Positions 25,432 through 34,372 of a stretch of 64,000 nt of DNA are shown piece by piece. How positions within the stretch are numbered: position 1 is the first letter of the stretch; the number at the start of each line of letters is the position of its first letter. The notes beneath the pieces were generated by a model, which was given only the letters and a program-made list of their open reading frames with translations, was not told where the DNA came from and did not search any database. The DNA is from Lachnospiraceae bacterium (GTDB lineage: Bacteria > Bacillota > Clostridia > Lachnospirales > Lachnospiraceae), in assembly GCA_024698705.1 (NCBI GenBank), contig JAILQX010000030.1, positions 25,237 through 89,236 of the forward strand. Direction: 5' to 3'. The translations under genes were made by a program, and so were the position numbers.

Positions 25432-26470
25432 CCTTCCGACCTCCTTCACTTGAACACAACATGACCGCAAGCAAAAATCCCGCAACAAGTCCGCCTATAT
25501 GAGCCGCATAATCAACATGCGCCTCCGCAAAACTGCTGTAAATACAGTAAATAAGCATAAATATTATCCGTCCGATCGGTACATTCAGCCCCTTATACCG
25601 CCTTAAGGCCAGATAAACAAAGAGTCCGAGACAACCGTAAACAGCTCCGGATGCACCTATAGACGTATATACTTTCCCGCTCATAACCTCATATCCGTAG
25701 CTGGCCAGATTGCCCAGAATACCGGAAATGATATAGATGATACCGAATTTTATCGATCCGGTTAAAGGTTCCAGTGCCTCTCCAAGAACATATAAAAGGA
25801 TCATGTTACTGAACAGATGCATAACCCCGGCATGAAGGAACATCGCCGTAAATAATCTGTAATATTCCCCGTGCTCCACATAAACCTTGTTCATCTGGTA
25901 TGAGATGATAAACGGGTCCTTTATGGCAAGATAGGTTATAAAAACTATCAGATTTATCGCTATCAGGCAGATGGTCACCGGTGCGGGTTTCTTCCTCTTC
26001 ACCTTCTCCATCTTCTTTTTCTCGGCATCACTGTACATCATGTCGCCGATCTCTTTGACATTCCCGCTGTTGATCAGTTTCTCACTTTTTTCCAGAAATG
26101 CCTCCAGCCTGCCTTTGTATCCATAGAAATCTTCTACCCGCTTTTCATCTATGCAAAGCCTGTATGTATTTCTATCGATCGCCCAGCACATATAATCATC
26201 ACCCGCGACAAGATAGGCTTCATGGATATCTTCGCAGAAGATCCATGTTATGAGGTGAAAGCTCGGTATGGCTATGCTCTCCGTCAAAGCCTTTTTCTGA
26301 GCTTCATACATATCCCTGTCCATCGGTCCTGTCTTATCCCGGTCAATGATCCTTATGATGTTCGCATATTGCTCTTCCTGCCTGATATAACAGACAATGC
26401 CCTTAAAATCAGTGTAAACAGCCTCAAAACCATCGTTCTGAAGCTGTTTACCAACCAAATCCACTATCAT
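25421..26470 (-). CDS. Rhomboid family intramembrane serine protease
   Basis: A 349-residue rhomboid with a soluble N-terminal domain of about 170 residues, a Lys-rich linker (KKKMEKVKRKKP) and six to seven membrane helices. The catalytic Ser lies in GASGAVYG and the His in AAHIGGLVAG; HAGVMHLFSNMILLYVLG is the conserved second-helix region. Rhomboids cleave membrane proteins within or near the bilayer; the substrate is not known. Its start overlaps the murG stop by 4 bases, so the two are co-translated. Confidence 0.93.
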   Translation of the reverse strand: MIVDLVGKQLQNDGFEAVYTDFKGIVCYIRQEEQYANIIRIIDRDKTGPMDRDMYEAQKKALTESIAIPSFHLITWIFCEDIHEAYLVAGDDYMCWAIDRNTYRLCIDEKRVEDFYGYKGRLEAFLEKSEKLINSGNVKEIGDMMYSDAEKKKMEKVKRKKPAPVTICLIAINLIVFITYLAIKDPFIISYQMNKVYVEHGEYYRLFTAMFLHAGVMHLFSNMILLYVLGEALEPLTGSIKFGIIYIISGILGNLASYGYEVMSGKVYTSIGASGAVYGCLGLFVYLALRRYKGLNVPIGRIIFMLIYCIYSSFAEAHVDYAAHIGGLVAGFLLAVMLCSSEGGRKDES

Positions 26471-27546
26471 TTATCTTTCTCTTTGTCGGCTGTACAGTCT
26501 TCTATCAGTCCCATAATGGTCCTGATCGAATTCATCTGACCGCTTCCGACCATGTTTTCAATATATTGATTTCTGTTAAGATATACTTCATGTACCGCTT
26601 CCACGAGCGATATGGGATCAAGCGCTTCTTCCCTGATGACCACGCTGAAGCCTTGGCCTTCAAATGATGAAGCGTTCAATATCTGATCACCCCTGGTTCC
26701 CATGGAAAGCGGGATGAGGATATTGGGCTTGTTCAAAGCCAGCAATTCACATATGGCATTGGCTCCTGCTCTCGATATGACAACATCGGCCATGGCAAAT
26801 ACATCCTTAAGGTCACTCTTAAGGTACTCAAACTGCTTATATCCCGGTATAGAGAGCATGAGGTTGTCCATCTTCTCTTTTCCGCAGATGTGAACTACCT
26901 GGAAATCCAGAAGCAGAGTATCCAGAGCCTCTCTTACCGCTTCATTGATGCTCTGTGCGCCCTGAGAACCACCTATGACCATAACAACAGGTTTGCCCGA
27001 ATCAAAGCCGCAAAGCTTATAACCGGCTTCCTTACTGCCTTTTGACAATTCTTCCCTGATAGGTGTTCCCGTGAGAACAGCCTTATCGGCAGGAACCTTT
27101 GATACGGTTTCCGGAAAATTACAGCATACCTTTTTTGCTGATTTGATGCAAAGCTTGTTGGCCAGTCCCGGGGACATATCGGATTCATGTATGATGCACG
27201 GTATCTTCAGATCTGCTGCCGCCCTGACAACGGGAACAGATACAAAACCGCCTTTACTGAACAATACATCCGGTTTTATCTCCTTCAGTATCTTCTTTGC
27301 TTCCGAATAACCCTTCAATACCCTGAAAGGATCCGAAAAATTCTTAAGATCAAAGTATCTTCTGAACTTACCGGTTGCGATCCCATGATATTCAACCCCA
27401 AAATCACTCATAAGCCTTTTTTCTATGCCGTCATACGATCCTATGTAAAAGATCTCATATCCTGCTTTCTGCAATGAAGGAAGCAGCGCAATATTGGGTG
27501 TAACATGACCTGCGGTCCCTCCGCCGGTTAATACGATTCGCTTCAT
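26467..27546 (-). CDS. murG: UDP-GlcNAc:lipid I GlcNAc transferase MurG
   Basis: A 359-residue GT28 glycosyltransferase that adds GlcNAc to lipid I to form lipid II, the peptidoglycan precursor, at the inner face of the membrane. The glycine-rich loop LTGGGTAGHVTPNIAL at the start, the GGFVSVPVV loop, HESDMSPGLANK and GGSQGAQSINE are diagnostic. It has its own promoter (27583-27611) and heads a rhomboid/flavodoxin/giant-protein/HIT operon, away from the division and cell wall cluster where it usually resides. Confidence 0.96.
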   Translation of the reverse strand: MKRIVLTGGGTAGHVTPNIALLPSLQKAGYEIFYIGSYDGIEKRLMSDFGVEYHGIATGKFRRYFDLKNFSDPFRVLKGYSEAKKILKEIKPDVLFSKGGFVSVPVVRAAADLKIPCIIHESDMSPGLANKLCIKSAKKVCCNFPETVSKVPADKAVLTGTPIREELSKGSKEAGYKLCGFDSGKPVVMVIGGSQGAQSINEAVREALDTLLLDFQVVHICGKEKMDNLMLSIPGYKQFEYLKSDLKDVFAMADVVISRAGANAICELLALNKPNILIPLSMGTRGDQILNASSFEGQGFSVVIREEALDPISLVEAVHEVYLNRNQYIENMVGSGQMNSIRTIMGLIEDCTADKEKDK

Positions 27547-27582
27547 GATCAGCGCCTTCTTTCTGATATAAATTCACATTAG

Positions 27583-27611
27583 ATTATACCAAAAGAAGAT
27601 GATTACAACAA
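27583..27611 (-). promoter_or_regulatory. Sigma-A promoter of the murG operon
   Basis: On the minus strand: -35 TTGTTG (27606-27611), 17-bp spacer, -10 TATAAT (27583-27588) with an extended TGG. Start near 27576. Confidence 0.75.
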
Positions 27612-27620
27612 CATTCTATC

Positions 27621-28865
27621 TCAGGTCAGGATACTTAATAAAAGGTTGCCGAGTCTGATAACCGAATTGCTGTCAACCGGTATCTCCTCACCCGGTAAAA
27701 GCCTGTGTCCGTCAACAAACGAACCGTTCTTCGAATTCAGATCCGTCAGATAAACCTTTTTGTCCTTTAAAAACATCTTTGCATGTATCCTGCTGACAGA
27801 CGGATCGTTGATCCTACAATCGACACTTCCGGAAAGTTTACCGATCTTTATGGGAAATGAAAATATCCTGTATTTCTTATCAGTATGGTTTTCCTGCCAT
27901 TCCAGCCTGTATATCTCAATTTCATCCGAAGCCGGTTCTTCACTGAAAACCACGGTTTCATCATCAAATATCTGAGTCACGTCGTCATCACCCCAATACT
28001 CTTCCACCGAAACTTCCTCATCGGGCATAACGATGTTTTCTTCTCTTTTTCGGGCTATGACAATTGTGAGGATCTTTATAAGCGATATGAACATCAGGAT
28101 TCCCGCGATACAGGCCCCTATGAGTATGTATACAGAATACAGAAACTCTTTCCGAGCGATATAGTAAACTATTCCGAGGATCAGGCCGGCTGTAAAAAAT
28201 ACTATCGGATAAACATACGAAACCTTCCTTTCTTCGTTTACTGCCTCCTCTTTAATTTCCTCATGTTCCTCCAAAACAGGCTTAGCTTCTTCAACAGTTC
28301 TTGTCTCCTTTGTACGGATTATTTCCTCTTTCTCTATCATATTTAGGAACATACCCACAGAAAAAGTATCCAGATGGACCATTTTATAAAAGAGATAAGC
28401 GATCTTAACCGCACTTTCATCGTTTGGATCGACCTTTCTCAACAAAAAGTCCGCCAATATCGGATTGCTGTCCTGTTTTTCTTCTTCACTCGCCGGAAGA
28501 TAAAGCAATAACAGGTTTTGGCTGTCCATCTCTCTGTAAATATACTCCGGATCAAGATCAAAAAACCTGCTGTCCAGCAGAAATGCGTTGGCCCGTTCCA
28601 TGACTGAACTGATACCCGAAAATAATACCTTTACATCCTCAAATGTCATTGTCCGTTCCGCAAATTCCCTGTCAAGTGATATCCTGTTAGTTACCTCATA
28701 ACAGAGGTATTTTTCTTCCTGTTCATAGGAAATCCTGCATTCCAGAAATCCTTCTATATGATTTTCGGTGATCATCGATATCTGATATTCATTATCGCCG
28801 GAAACTTTATAATCCCTGACAATATAGCTTCGTCCAAACTCCTGTCTGATCTGTAACTTCTCCAT
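27621..28865 (-). CDS. Membrane protein with C-terminal FHA domain (DUF6382-like N-terminus)
   Basis: A 414-residue protein ending the Tad locus. The N-terminal 190 or so residues resemble the DUF6382 domain found beside FHA domains in Clostridia. A charged linker, two adjacent membrane helices (VYPIVFFTAGLILGIVYYIA, VYILIGACIAGILMFISLI) and an acidic stretch follow. The last 90 residues are an FHA phosphothreonine-binding domain (DPSVSRIHAKMF, LTDLNSKNGSFVDG). It may tie pilus assembly to Ser/Thr phosphorylation. AGGAGG precedes the ATG, 15 bases after the TadE gene. Confidence 0.82.
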   Translation of the reverse strand: MEKLQIRQEFGRSYIVRDYKVSGDNEYQISMITENHIEGFLECRISYEQEEKYLCYEVTNRISLDREFAERTMTFEDVKVLFSGISSVMERANAFLLDSRFFDLDPEYIYREMDSQNLLLLYLPASEEEKQDSNPILADFLLRKVDPNDESAVKIAYLFYKMVHLDTFSVGMFLNMIEKEEIIRTKETRTVEEAKPVLEEHEEIKEEAVNEERKVSYVYPIVFFTAGLILGIVYYIARKEFLYSVYILIGACIAGILMFISLIKILTIVIARKREENIVMPDEEVSVEEYWGDDDVTQIFDDETVVFSEEPASDEIEIYRLEWQENHTDKKYRIFSFPIKIGKLSGSVDCRINDPSVSRIHAKMFLKDKKVYLTDLNSKNGSFVDGHRLLPGEEIPVDSNSVIRLGNLLLSILT

Positions 28866-28880
28866 TATGCCTCCTCATAT

Positions 28881-29315
28881 CTAATACTTCATTCTGATTA
28901 TCAGCGTCGGATCTATTCTTGCCGCTTCTCCGGATTTATCTATATCCATGCTGCTTTTGTTATATATCCCCATGCTGTGGAACATATTGCTTACGGATGA
29001 CTTCGCTGCGACTTTAACGGACAGGGCGCTGACCTCCACGTCAGAATTCTTTCCGTATTCAAACACCTGATTGTCCAAAAGTTCGCATATATATACCTCT
29101 ACCTTTGATTTAATCTCCGATGAATCACTGTCCATGATCTGTGAGCCTCTGAGTGCCGATATGTAACAATCCTGAAAAACGACACAGTTGTTATACAGAT
29201 AAAAGCAGAATATCACCATAAACAGGATGATCGTGACAAGTAACGGCATTATCACGGATGCTTCGACCGTCATATACCCTTTTTTATATCCGGACTTTTT
29301 ATTTTTCTTCAACAT
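28881..29315 (-). CDS. TadE-like pseudopilin
   Basis: A 144-residue TadE-family protein: a basic leader (LKKNKKSGYKKG), the processing site G/YMTVEASVIMP with Glu at +5, one membrane helix (LLVTIILFMVIFCFYLY) and an outside domain of about 100 residues. TadE-type minor pilins are processed by an A24 peptidase and act in Tad pilus assembly. I start at the ATG at 29315, overlapping the stop of the peptidase gene by one base (TAATG) with GGAGG just upstream; the frame upstream is a shadow. Confidence 0.85.
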   Translation of the reverse strand: MLKKNKKSGYKKGYMTVEASVIMPLLVTIILFMVIFCFYLYNNCVVFQDCYISALRGSQIMDSDSSEIKSKVEVYICELLDNQVFEYGKNSDVEVSALSVKVAAKSSVSNMFHSMGIYNKSSMDIDKSGEAARIDPTLIIRMKY

Positions 29316-29752
29316 TAACCTCCGACTGTTATCAAATACAGTTTGACAATGTATAATCCCACCGTAAAAAACGGTACAAAAGGTATTTCTCTTGTTTTCC
29401 TCACCATGACCGGATAAATAAGAAATATCATTGCAAATGCGATACCCAGGACATACATATATCCGTACATATCCGTGATCAATGCCCCGATCCACAGAAC
29501 CGGTCCGTCTCCCGTTCCCAGCTTATCCGGATGTTTACCGGAATAAATACAAAACAGGATCCCGGGTATAACAGCCATGGCCACGTCATATAATGTCCTG
29601 TTTCCGCTCCTTATATTACAGATCACAACGATGATCGACATTACAAGGCCTGCCGCGATCCATATGACAGGCAGATTTCTGTCTCTGACATCACACACCG
29701 AAAGGATCACCATAATGATCAAAACAAGTATGACCACAAAGTCTGCTCTCAT
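29315..29752 (-). CDS. Second A24-type prepilin peptidase
   Basis: A 145-residue polytopic aspartic protease of the A24 prepilin peptidase family. The first catalytic Asp lies in CDVRDRNLP and the second in the GTGDGP motif, a variant of GxGD. About six helices are expected, and the length matches the compact TadV/CpaA type rather than the long PilD type. It removes leader peptides from Flp, TadE and DUF5702-type proteins. The start is the ATG at 29752, 2 bases from the upstream stop. A second such peptidase, tadV, begins the operon. Confidence 0.83.
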   Translation of the reverse strand: MRADFVVILVLIIMVILSVCDVRDRNLPVIWIAAGLVMSIIVVICNIRSGNRTLYDVAMAVIPGILFCIYSGKHPDKLGTGDGPVLWIGALITDMYGYMYVLGIAFAMIFLIYPVMVRKTREIPFVPFFTVGLYIVKLYLITVGG

Positions 29753-29753
29753 G

Positions 29754-30542
29754 TCAGTACCCGCATTCGCTGCATGGGCCACGCCCGCCGACTTCCGATA
29801 AACGTACGGTTTTTACGGTCCTTTTGAGACCGCTGCAGTCAGCACTGCAATGATATTTATTACCTTCAGGTGTGATGAACAGCAGCCCTGTTCCTTTGCC
29901 ACCACAGAGTTCGCATGGCTTATATGTCTCTCCGCTGTTGTTCCTTTTACTGTTTATGTCTTCACAGGCTACAACGTTTACCGTTATGTTCAGGTGATCA
30001 CATCCCCGGTTTCTATGATAAACAGTCCCATACTCCGTGATATAGACATATTCTTCCTCTTTTGATGTATCATTACCGGCCAGGACATCATAACCCGTCC
30101 ACTTTCTGTATTTCATACATGCAACGGTAAATGAACTGTTATAGGAGACACTTTTTATCAGCGGATTGATCGGAACCACTGACTCAAAGGTTACTATCTG
30201 ATCTCCAAAGCTGTTTATGTCATTGGTTAAAAGAGCTTGGCTTCTGGCTATCTGCTGGACCTTTGATAATTCAGTCGAAAATCTGCCGAAGGCAACGATG
30301 ATCATCATCAGATTGGCCATGAAGAATATAAACATCGGAAACGCGATCGCAGCTTCCACGCTTACGGCACCTTTGAAGAAGCATGAAGACATCCTTTTTA
30401 AAAGTCTTATAAATTTGCTTTGAAAAGAGCAGTTTTTATTTGATTTTTTGTTTGGGGAACGCATTCGGAGAATATCTGTAATCTTTTTTGTTTTGTGAGA
30501 ACTGTTTGAGTGTATTTTTTCTTTTAAAAAGGACATCCCCAT
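29754..30542 (-). CDS. TadE-like protein with duplicated Cys/His C-terminal modules
   Basis: A 262-residue TadE relative. An unusually long basic N-terminus (about 58 residues) precedes the processing-type site G/AVSVEAAIAFPMF and one membrane helix. The C-terminal 100 residues carry two similar modules of the pattern YH..C..L...C..C (GTVYHRNRGCDHL ... PCELCGG and NKYHCSADCSGL ... PCSECGY). They resemble the short Cys/His element that often trails secreted Bacillota proteins and probably bind zinc. AAGGAG/GGAAG precede the ATG. It follows the DUF5702 gene by 25 bases. Confidence 0.78.
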   Translation of the reverse strand: MGMSFLKEKIHSNSSHKTKKITDILRMRSPNKKSNKNCSFQSKFIRLLKRMSSCFFKGAVSVEAAIAFPMFIFFMANLMMIIVAFGRFSTELSKVQQIARSQALLTNDINSFGDQIVTFESVVPINPLIKSVSYNSSFTVACMKYRKWTGYDVLAGNDTSKEEEYVYITEYGTVYHRNRGCDHLNITVNVVACEDINSKRNNSGETYKPCELCGGKGTGLLFITPEGNKYHCSADCSGLKRTVKTVRLSEVGGRGPCSECGY

Positions 30543-30567
30543 GCTTCTTCCGCGCTCCTTTTACCGC

Positions 30568-32007
30568 TTATCTGTATGAGTAACCGCGTTTGATTGAACA
30601 GCCGTATCCGTAACGGCTGGATATATTGGCCTGTGCGGACAGCTGGTAGATCTGGTTATCCATCTTAAAACCGGCGTTTCCCGGTGTCAGTCTTATATCC
30701 ATTTCCATGATATCCATAAGTTTCATATTCTGATCCTTATCATTTTTAACTGCCACAAAGCCGTATAAAAAGTCTTTATATGCCAGGTTTGGGGATGATG
30801 GTACATGATACTCCGACAGATGTGCCTTAAAATCCACTATCTGCGTAATTGGAGTATTCCAGTCGGCACTTGTTTTGACGGCTCCTAGTCTGTTTCCGTC
30901 AAACAGTATCCTAAGATCCTTGGCACTTTCCGCATATCCCCACGCCAGCAATATCGACTGCTTGACAGGTTCCACCAGTTCAGGCATACCGATCGCCGAT
31001 GTTGCTGCCAAAGCCAGTTCCATAGCCTCCTGCTGCTTCCCTGCATCAGTATAAAGATAAGCCATGTTTACGGCATATCTGATCCTGAATATCTTCTCTA
31101 CGACTTCTTCCAGATTTTCCATATCTCCCGATCTTCCCGCGATCATGTATTCTATCTGATAATCGAGTCTTGAACTGTCTTTTATCTCTCCGTAATATCC
31201 CAGCTTGTCAAATACATATTGCTCAAACAGCAACTTATCCGACAGTGAATACGGCGATTCCTGCTCACTGTAAAGTCCATGACCGTTTACATAGCCTCTG
31301 TGGCTGATATAAGCATCTATATCAGCCACTTTGACTGAAAGGTTTGCACCGTCACCAAATGCATAATACATGGCACCGCTCAGGGACAGTTTTTCCACGG
31401 CATCTGCGGGATTACTGATACCTACGGGGTCTTCATCTTCCGCCAGAGTCGCATTATAATCATTTATCAGTTCGTCGATCTCTCCTTCGACAGACTCCCT
31501 CTGTTCGCTATACATATCATATTGTCCGAGACCGGATTCGATATCGAGCGGATTGAATTCGGAATCTGATATCAGGCTCAGACCGGTCTTTGTTTTCATG
31601 TATCTGACTATCTGATATCTCATGACCGTACCATCCTCATCCGAAGCGAAACTGACAGCATCCAGAATAGCATTATCCGCTGTCATTGCAGTAAGATCCT
31701 TACCTATCCCGTATGTATTGCCGGCCTCAAAGTTCATGTTCATATAGCGGAGGAGGTGAGACTTTGTATAGTCCACACTTCCTGTTCCGCCATATGAGTC
31801 ATCAATGAACAGCAAGCCATATCTGTTTAACATCTGTCTGTTATATTCCGCAAATATACTGTTCAACCCCGCATCCATGACCATTTCCGCCCGGTATCTG
31901 ACGGTCTGGTGTCTTACCGCAGATATCACGGTCATCACGACTATGATCATGATGCCAAGCATAAGCGACAGATATACTGTTATATAACCTTCAACTTTTT
32001 TTTTCAT
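30568..32007 (-). CDS. DUF5702-type Tad-associated protein (TadG-like)
   Basis: A protein of about 479 residues with a pilin-like N-terminus (EGYITVYLSLMLGIMIIVVMTVISA) and a long extracytoplasmic domain, matching the DUF5702 family of Gram-positive Tad loci. It probably replaces TadG as a large minor component. The processing motif is G-Y-I-T-V, with Tyr where the usual Glu would be. I use the ATG at 32007 (GGGAA just upstream) rather than the TTG at 32058, which has no ribosome site and lies inside flp. The exact start is uncertain by a few codons. Confidence 0.8.
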   Translation of the reverse strand: MKKKVEGYITVYLSLMLGIMIIVVMTVISAVRHQTVRYRAEMVMDAGLNSIFAEYNRQMLNRYGLLFIDDSYGGTGSVDYTKSHLLRYMNMNFEAGNTYGIGKDLTAMTADNAILDAVSFASDEDGTVMRYQIVRYMKTKTGLSLISDSEFNPLDIESGLGQYDMYSEQRESVEGEIDELINDYNATLAEDEDPVGISNPADAVEKLSLSGAMYYAFGDGANLSVKVADIDAYISHRGYVNGHGLYSEQESPYSLSDKLLFEQYVFDKLGYYGEIKDSSRLDYQIEYMIAGRSGDMENLEEVVEKIFRIRYAVNMAYLYTDAGKQQEAMELALAATSAIGMPELVEPVKQSILLAWGYAESAKDLRILFDGNRLGAVKTSADWNTPITQIVDFKAHLSEYHVPSSPNLAYKDFLYGFVAVKNDKDQNMKLMDIMEMDIRLTPGNAGFKMDNQIYQLSAQANISSRYGYGCSIKRGYSYR

Positions 32008-32023
32008 ATTTCCCATATTTTGA

Positions 32024-32200
32024 TCAGATTGAATTTGCCTGTGAATTGATCTTTTCAAATATCGTGTTTACAAGAGCCGTCAACTGAGACTTGAAGATGA
32101 TGACCAATCCTATAAGTACAACGATTATAAGGATGACTTCCACCGTCCCCATTCCGTCTTCTTCCGTCAAAAATTCTCTGATCCCTTTTCTCTTTATCAT
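32024..32200 (-). CDS. flp: Flp-type major pilin (58 residues)
   Basis: A short gene for the probable main Tad pilin. The leader MIKRKGIREFLTEEDG is followed by MGTVEVILIIVVLIGLVIIF, with a Gly cleavage site and Glu at +5, then a short amphipathic tail (KSQLTALVNTIFEKINSQA). This is the Flp1-like pattern. AAGGAG lies 7-8 bases before the ATG at 32200, and the TGA is at 32024-32026. It sits between tadC and DUF5702, as expected for the substrate of the machinery. It is short enough to be missed by length-filtered gene callers. Confidence 0.88.
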   Translation of the reverse strand: MIKRKGIREFLTEEDGMGTVEVILIIVVLIGLVIIFKSQLTALVNTIFEKINSQANSI

Positions 32201-32224
32201 AATTCTCGCTCCTTTCGGGATGTT

Positions 32225-33598
32225 TTATGCTCCGAAGGAGGCATAAGCCGGTACGATTATGATTATCATCACTATCCCCAGCATGATCATCATGGGAAAT
32301 AAAAGCTTTGTCTGTGCTTCCTCACCCATTCTTCTGGCAATCTGCTTTCTTTCCTCAAATGCAACCTTTGATTCATAGTTAAGTGCACTCATTAGGCCTG
32401 TTGACCCTTTTTGCAGATTCTGTATGAGCAATGTCATCAGTTTTTTATAGTTCATCAGATTGCATTTTCTGCCAAAATAGTCATAGCATTCTTCCTGTGA
32501 TGCTCCGTCACGCATACGTTTATTGCACAACAGAAGCTCATCATACACGTACCTTGGCTTTTCACCCTCCTTCAATAACAATTTATAATCTTCTCCCATT
32601 CGTTCAAAAGCCGCTCTGAGCGTCATACCCGATCCTATCAGTAACTGCAGTTTACTGACGAATTCCGAATATTCAAGGCTAAGTAACTGATTTCTCTTCC
32701 TGTATTTTTTTGCCAAATCGTTATCAATACCTATCCATATTCCCAGCAAAGCCAATACCAGCAATGTGGCCAGCATTGCCATCAACGGACTGCATGGTTT
32801 TTTCCAGCTTATCGGACCTGCATTATTGGACAAAGGTAACTGAAGGTATGCGTCATATTGGGTTTCCTCCTGCTTTTGCTGAACAGAGGCGATTATCTCA
32901 TTTAATATTTTTTCATCTTCGGTCATTCTGATCGGATATATGGTTAAATTAAAGCTGTGTTCATATCTGTGATCCCGATATGTCAGGATTGCGATCAGCT
33001 CGCATTTACTGCCTTCTTCATCAGGCTTTTCATCTCCCAGAACTCCGTCGGCATGTATAAGACCGTAGTTTCGTGTCTCCCAGACTATGCTGAACGGATA
33101 TCCTTCGACATTTTTTACGGTATTTAGATCACCCGTAACATTGTCAGGTCCGGGATTATCCGCACAGAGTATTACTCCGAGTTCTTTTATGCACTCTTCT
33201 GCCAGGATATCCAACTCTTCTTCCCTGTAAATACGTTCCGAAACATCTATCGTGACTTCATATTCTTCTTCATTTGACGTGGCAATCAACGTAGTCTCAT
33301 ACTTGCTTTCACCATAATCGTTCCTTGCAAGTCTGTTCTCTTCATCCGGGATATTGTCGGTAAGTTCGCTTATCAGCAGGGCAAGCAGCAATATTGATCC
33401 GACAACTGTAAAGAGGATCATGTTTTCTATCTTTTTTAAGTAAAACTCCTCAACAAGTGTCTTACCCTCTTTTCCAGGATTCAGACCCGCAAGCATGTTG
33501 TAGGTATCCTTGGAATACGCCGATATATGCATCCTTTCCGCATTTTTCAGATGTTTTTTCCATATAAGTTTTGATATTTTCTTAAAAAGTTCGTTCAT
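32225..33598 (-). CDS. tadC: TadC-like platform protein with a large inserted outside domain
   Basis: A 457-residue type II secretion F-domain protein, one of two inner membrane platform proteins of the Tad system. TM1 (MILFTVVGSILLLALLISEL) and TM2 (MAMLATLLVLALLGIWIGI) are separated by about 190 residues of soluble, probably extracytoplasmic sequence rather than a short loop. The F domain (EFVSKLQLLIGSGMTLRAAF) and the last helix (LLFPMMIMLGIVMIIIIVP) follow. I start at the ATG at 33598 with AGGTG 5 bases upstream instead of the overlapping GTG at 33607. Confidence 0.85.
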   Translation of the reverse strand: MNELFKKISKLIWKKHLKNAERMHISAYSKDTYNMLAGLNPGKEGKTLVEEFYLKKIENMILFTVVGSILLLALLISELTDNIPDEENRLARNDYGESKYETTLIATSNEEEYEVTIDVSERIYREEELDILAEECIKELGVILCADNPGPDNVTGDLNTVKNVEGYPFSIVWETRNYGLIHADGVLGDEKPDEEGSKCELIAILTYRDHRYEHSFNLTIYPIRMTEDEKILNEIIASVQQKQEETQYDAYLQLPLSNNAGPISWKKPCSPLMAMLATLLVLALLGIWIGIDNDLAKKYRKRNQLLSLEYSEFVSKLQLLIGSGMTLRAAFERMGEDYKLLLKEGEKPRYVYDELLLCNKRMRDGASQEECYDYFGRKCNLMNYKKLMTLLIQNLQKGSTGLMSALNYESKVAFEERKQIARRMGEEAQTKLLFPMMIMLGIVMIIIIVPAYASFGA

Positions 33599-33607
33599 AT
33601 ATTTCAC

Positions 33608-34372
33608 CTAAACAGCTATATCCGTGATCTTTACCGACATATATATGCTCAAAATATATAAGCAAAGGCAGATTGTCATGATGATACGGCCCGCAATATT
33701 GTCATAAAGGCAGTTAAAAAAGCCTTTTGAAGTGAGCTCTATATAGAAAATGATAAAAAACGGGACCATATTCATTATCTTCTGCTCAAATTTTTTGGCG
33801 CTTATGATGGTCTTGATCTCTTCAAGCACGCTCACCCGCTCCTCGGCAACCTTTATAAATGATTCAATGATCTCCCCAATGTTGCCACCTGTCCGGTTTC
33901 CTATGATAAGAACACTTGAAAAATCCCTTATATCGGAAATGTTGCTCCTCCTGCCCATGTCATAAAGCATACCGGTCAGGCTTTTGTTATTTCTCAATCC
34001 GTTCTTTATCACAGCCAGTTCTCTTGCAATTACACTTCTGTCCCCGTAAAACATGACCATATCCTTGTAACTTTCAATAAATGCATTTTCCAGGGAATAA
34101 CCTGCCTTCAATGAACTGTTGACCGCTATCAGGGCATCCTTAAACTGTATCTGCAGGTCGTATTTACGCTTTTCGCACAATTCTTTCTCCTTTATTTGCA
34201 GATACACCAATATAAGCGGTGTCGCCAGGATAGTTAAGAATACCGACCTGTAAAAAAAATATCCGAACAGGCATATCAGTCCCAGTCCCTGTGATCCGTA
34301 TATAAATAGTTCTTTTATATTCATTTTGTAACTGTCATAGCTTAATTCCTGCCGCTCTGAGCTTTTCATCAT
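33608..34372 (-). CDS. tadB: TadB-like platform protein
   Basis: A 254-residue type II secretion F-domain protein partnering TadC. Two early helices (about residues 23-60) are followed by the cytoplasmic F domain (QFKDALIAVNSSLKAGYSLENAF ... FSSVLIIGNRTGGNIGEIIESF) and C-terminal helices. The start is uncertain: the ATG at 34372 has GGGAG about 9 bases upstream and overlaps tadA by 38 bases, while the ATG at 34324 lacks a ribosome site. The gap to tadC is 9 bases. The order tadA-tadB-tadC is classical. Confidence 0.87.
   Translation of the reverse strand: MMKSSERQELSYDSYKMNIKELFIYGSQGLGLICLFGYFFYRSVFLTILATPLILVYLQIKEKELCEKRKYDLQIQFKDALIAVNSSLKAGYSLENAFIESYKDMVMFYGDRSVIARELAVIKNGLRNNKSLTGMLYDMGRRSNISDIRDFSSVLIIGNRTGGNIGEIIESFIKVAEERVSVLEEIKTIISAKKFEQKIMNMVPFFIIFYIELTSKGFFNCLYDNIAGRIIMTICLCLYILSIYMSVKITDIAV

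Noticed and set aside
29316..29495. N-terminal extension of the smaller TadE-like protein
   Set aside because: It overlaps the A24 peptidase gene in another frame; the ATG at 29315 with GGAGG upstream gives the proper pilin-like leader.
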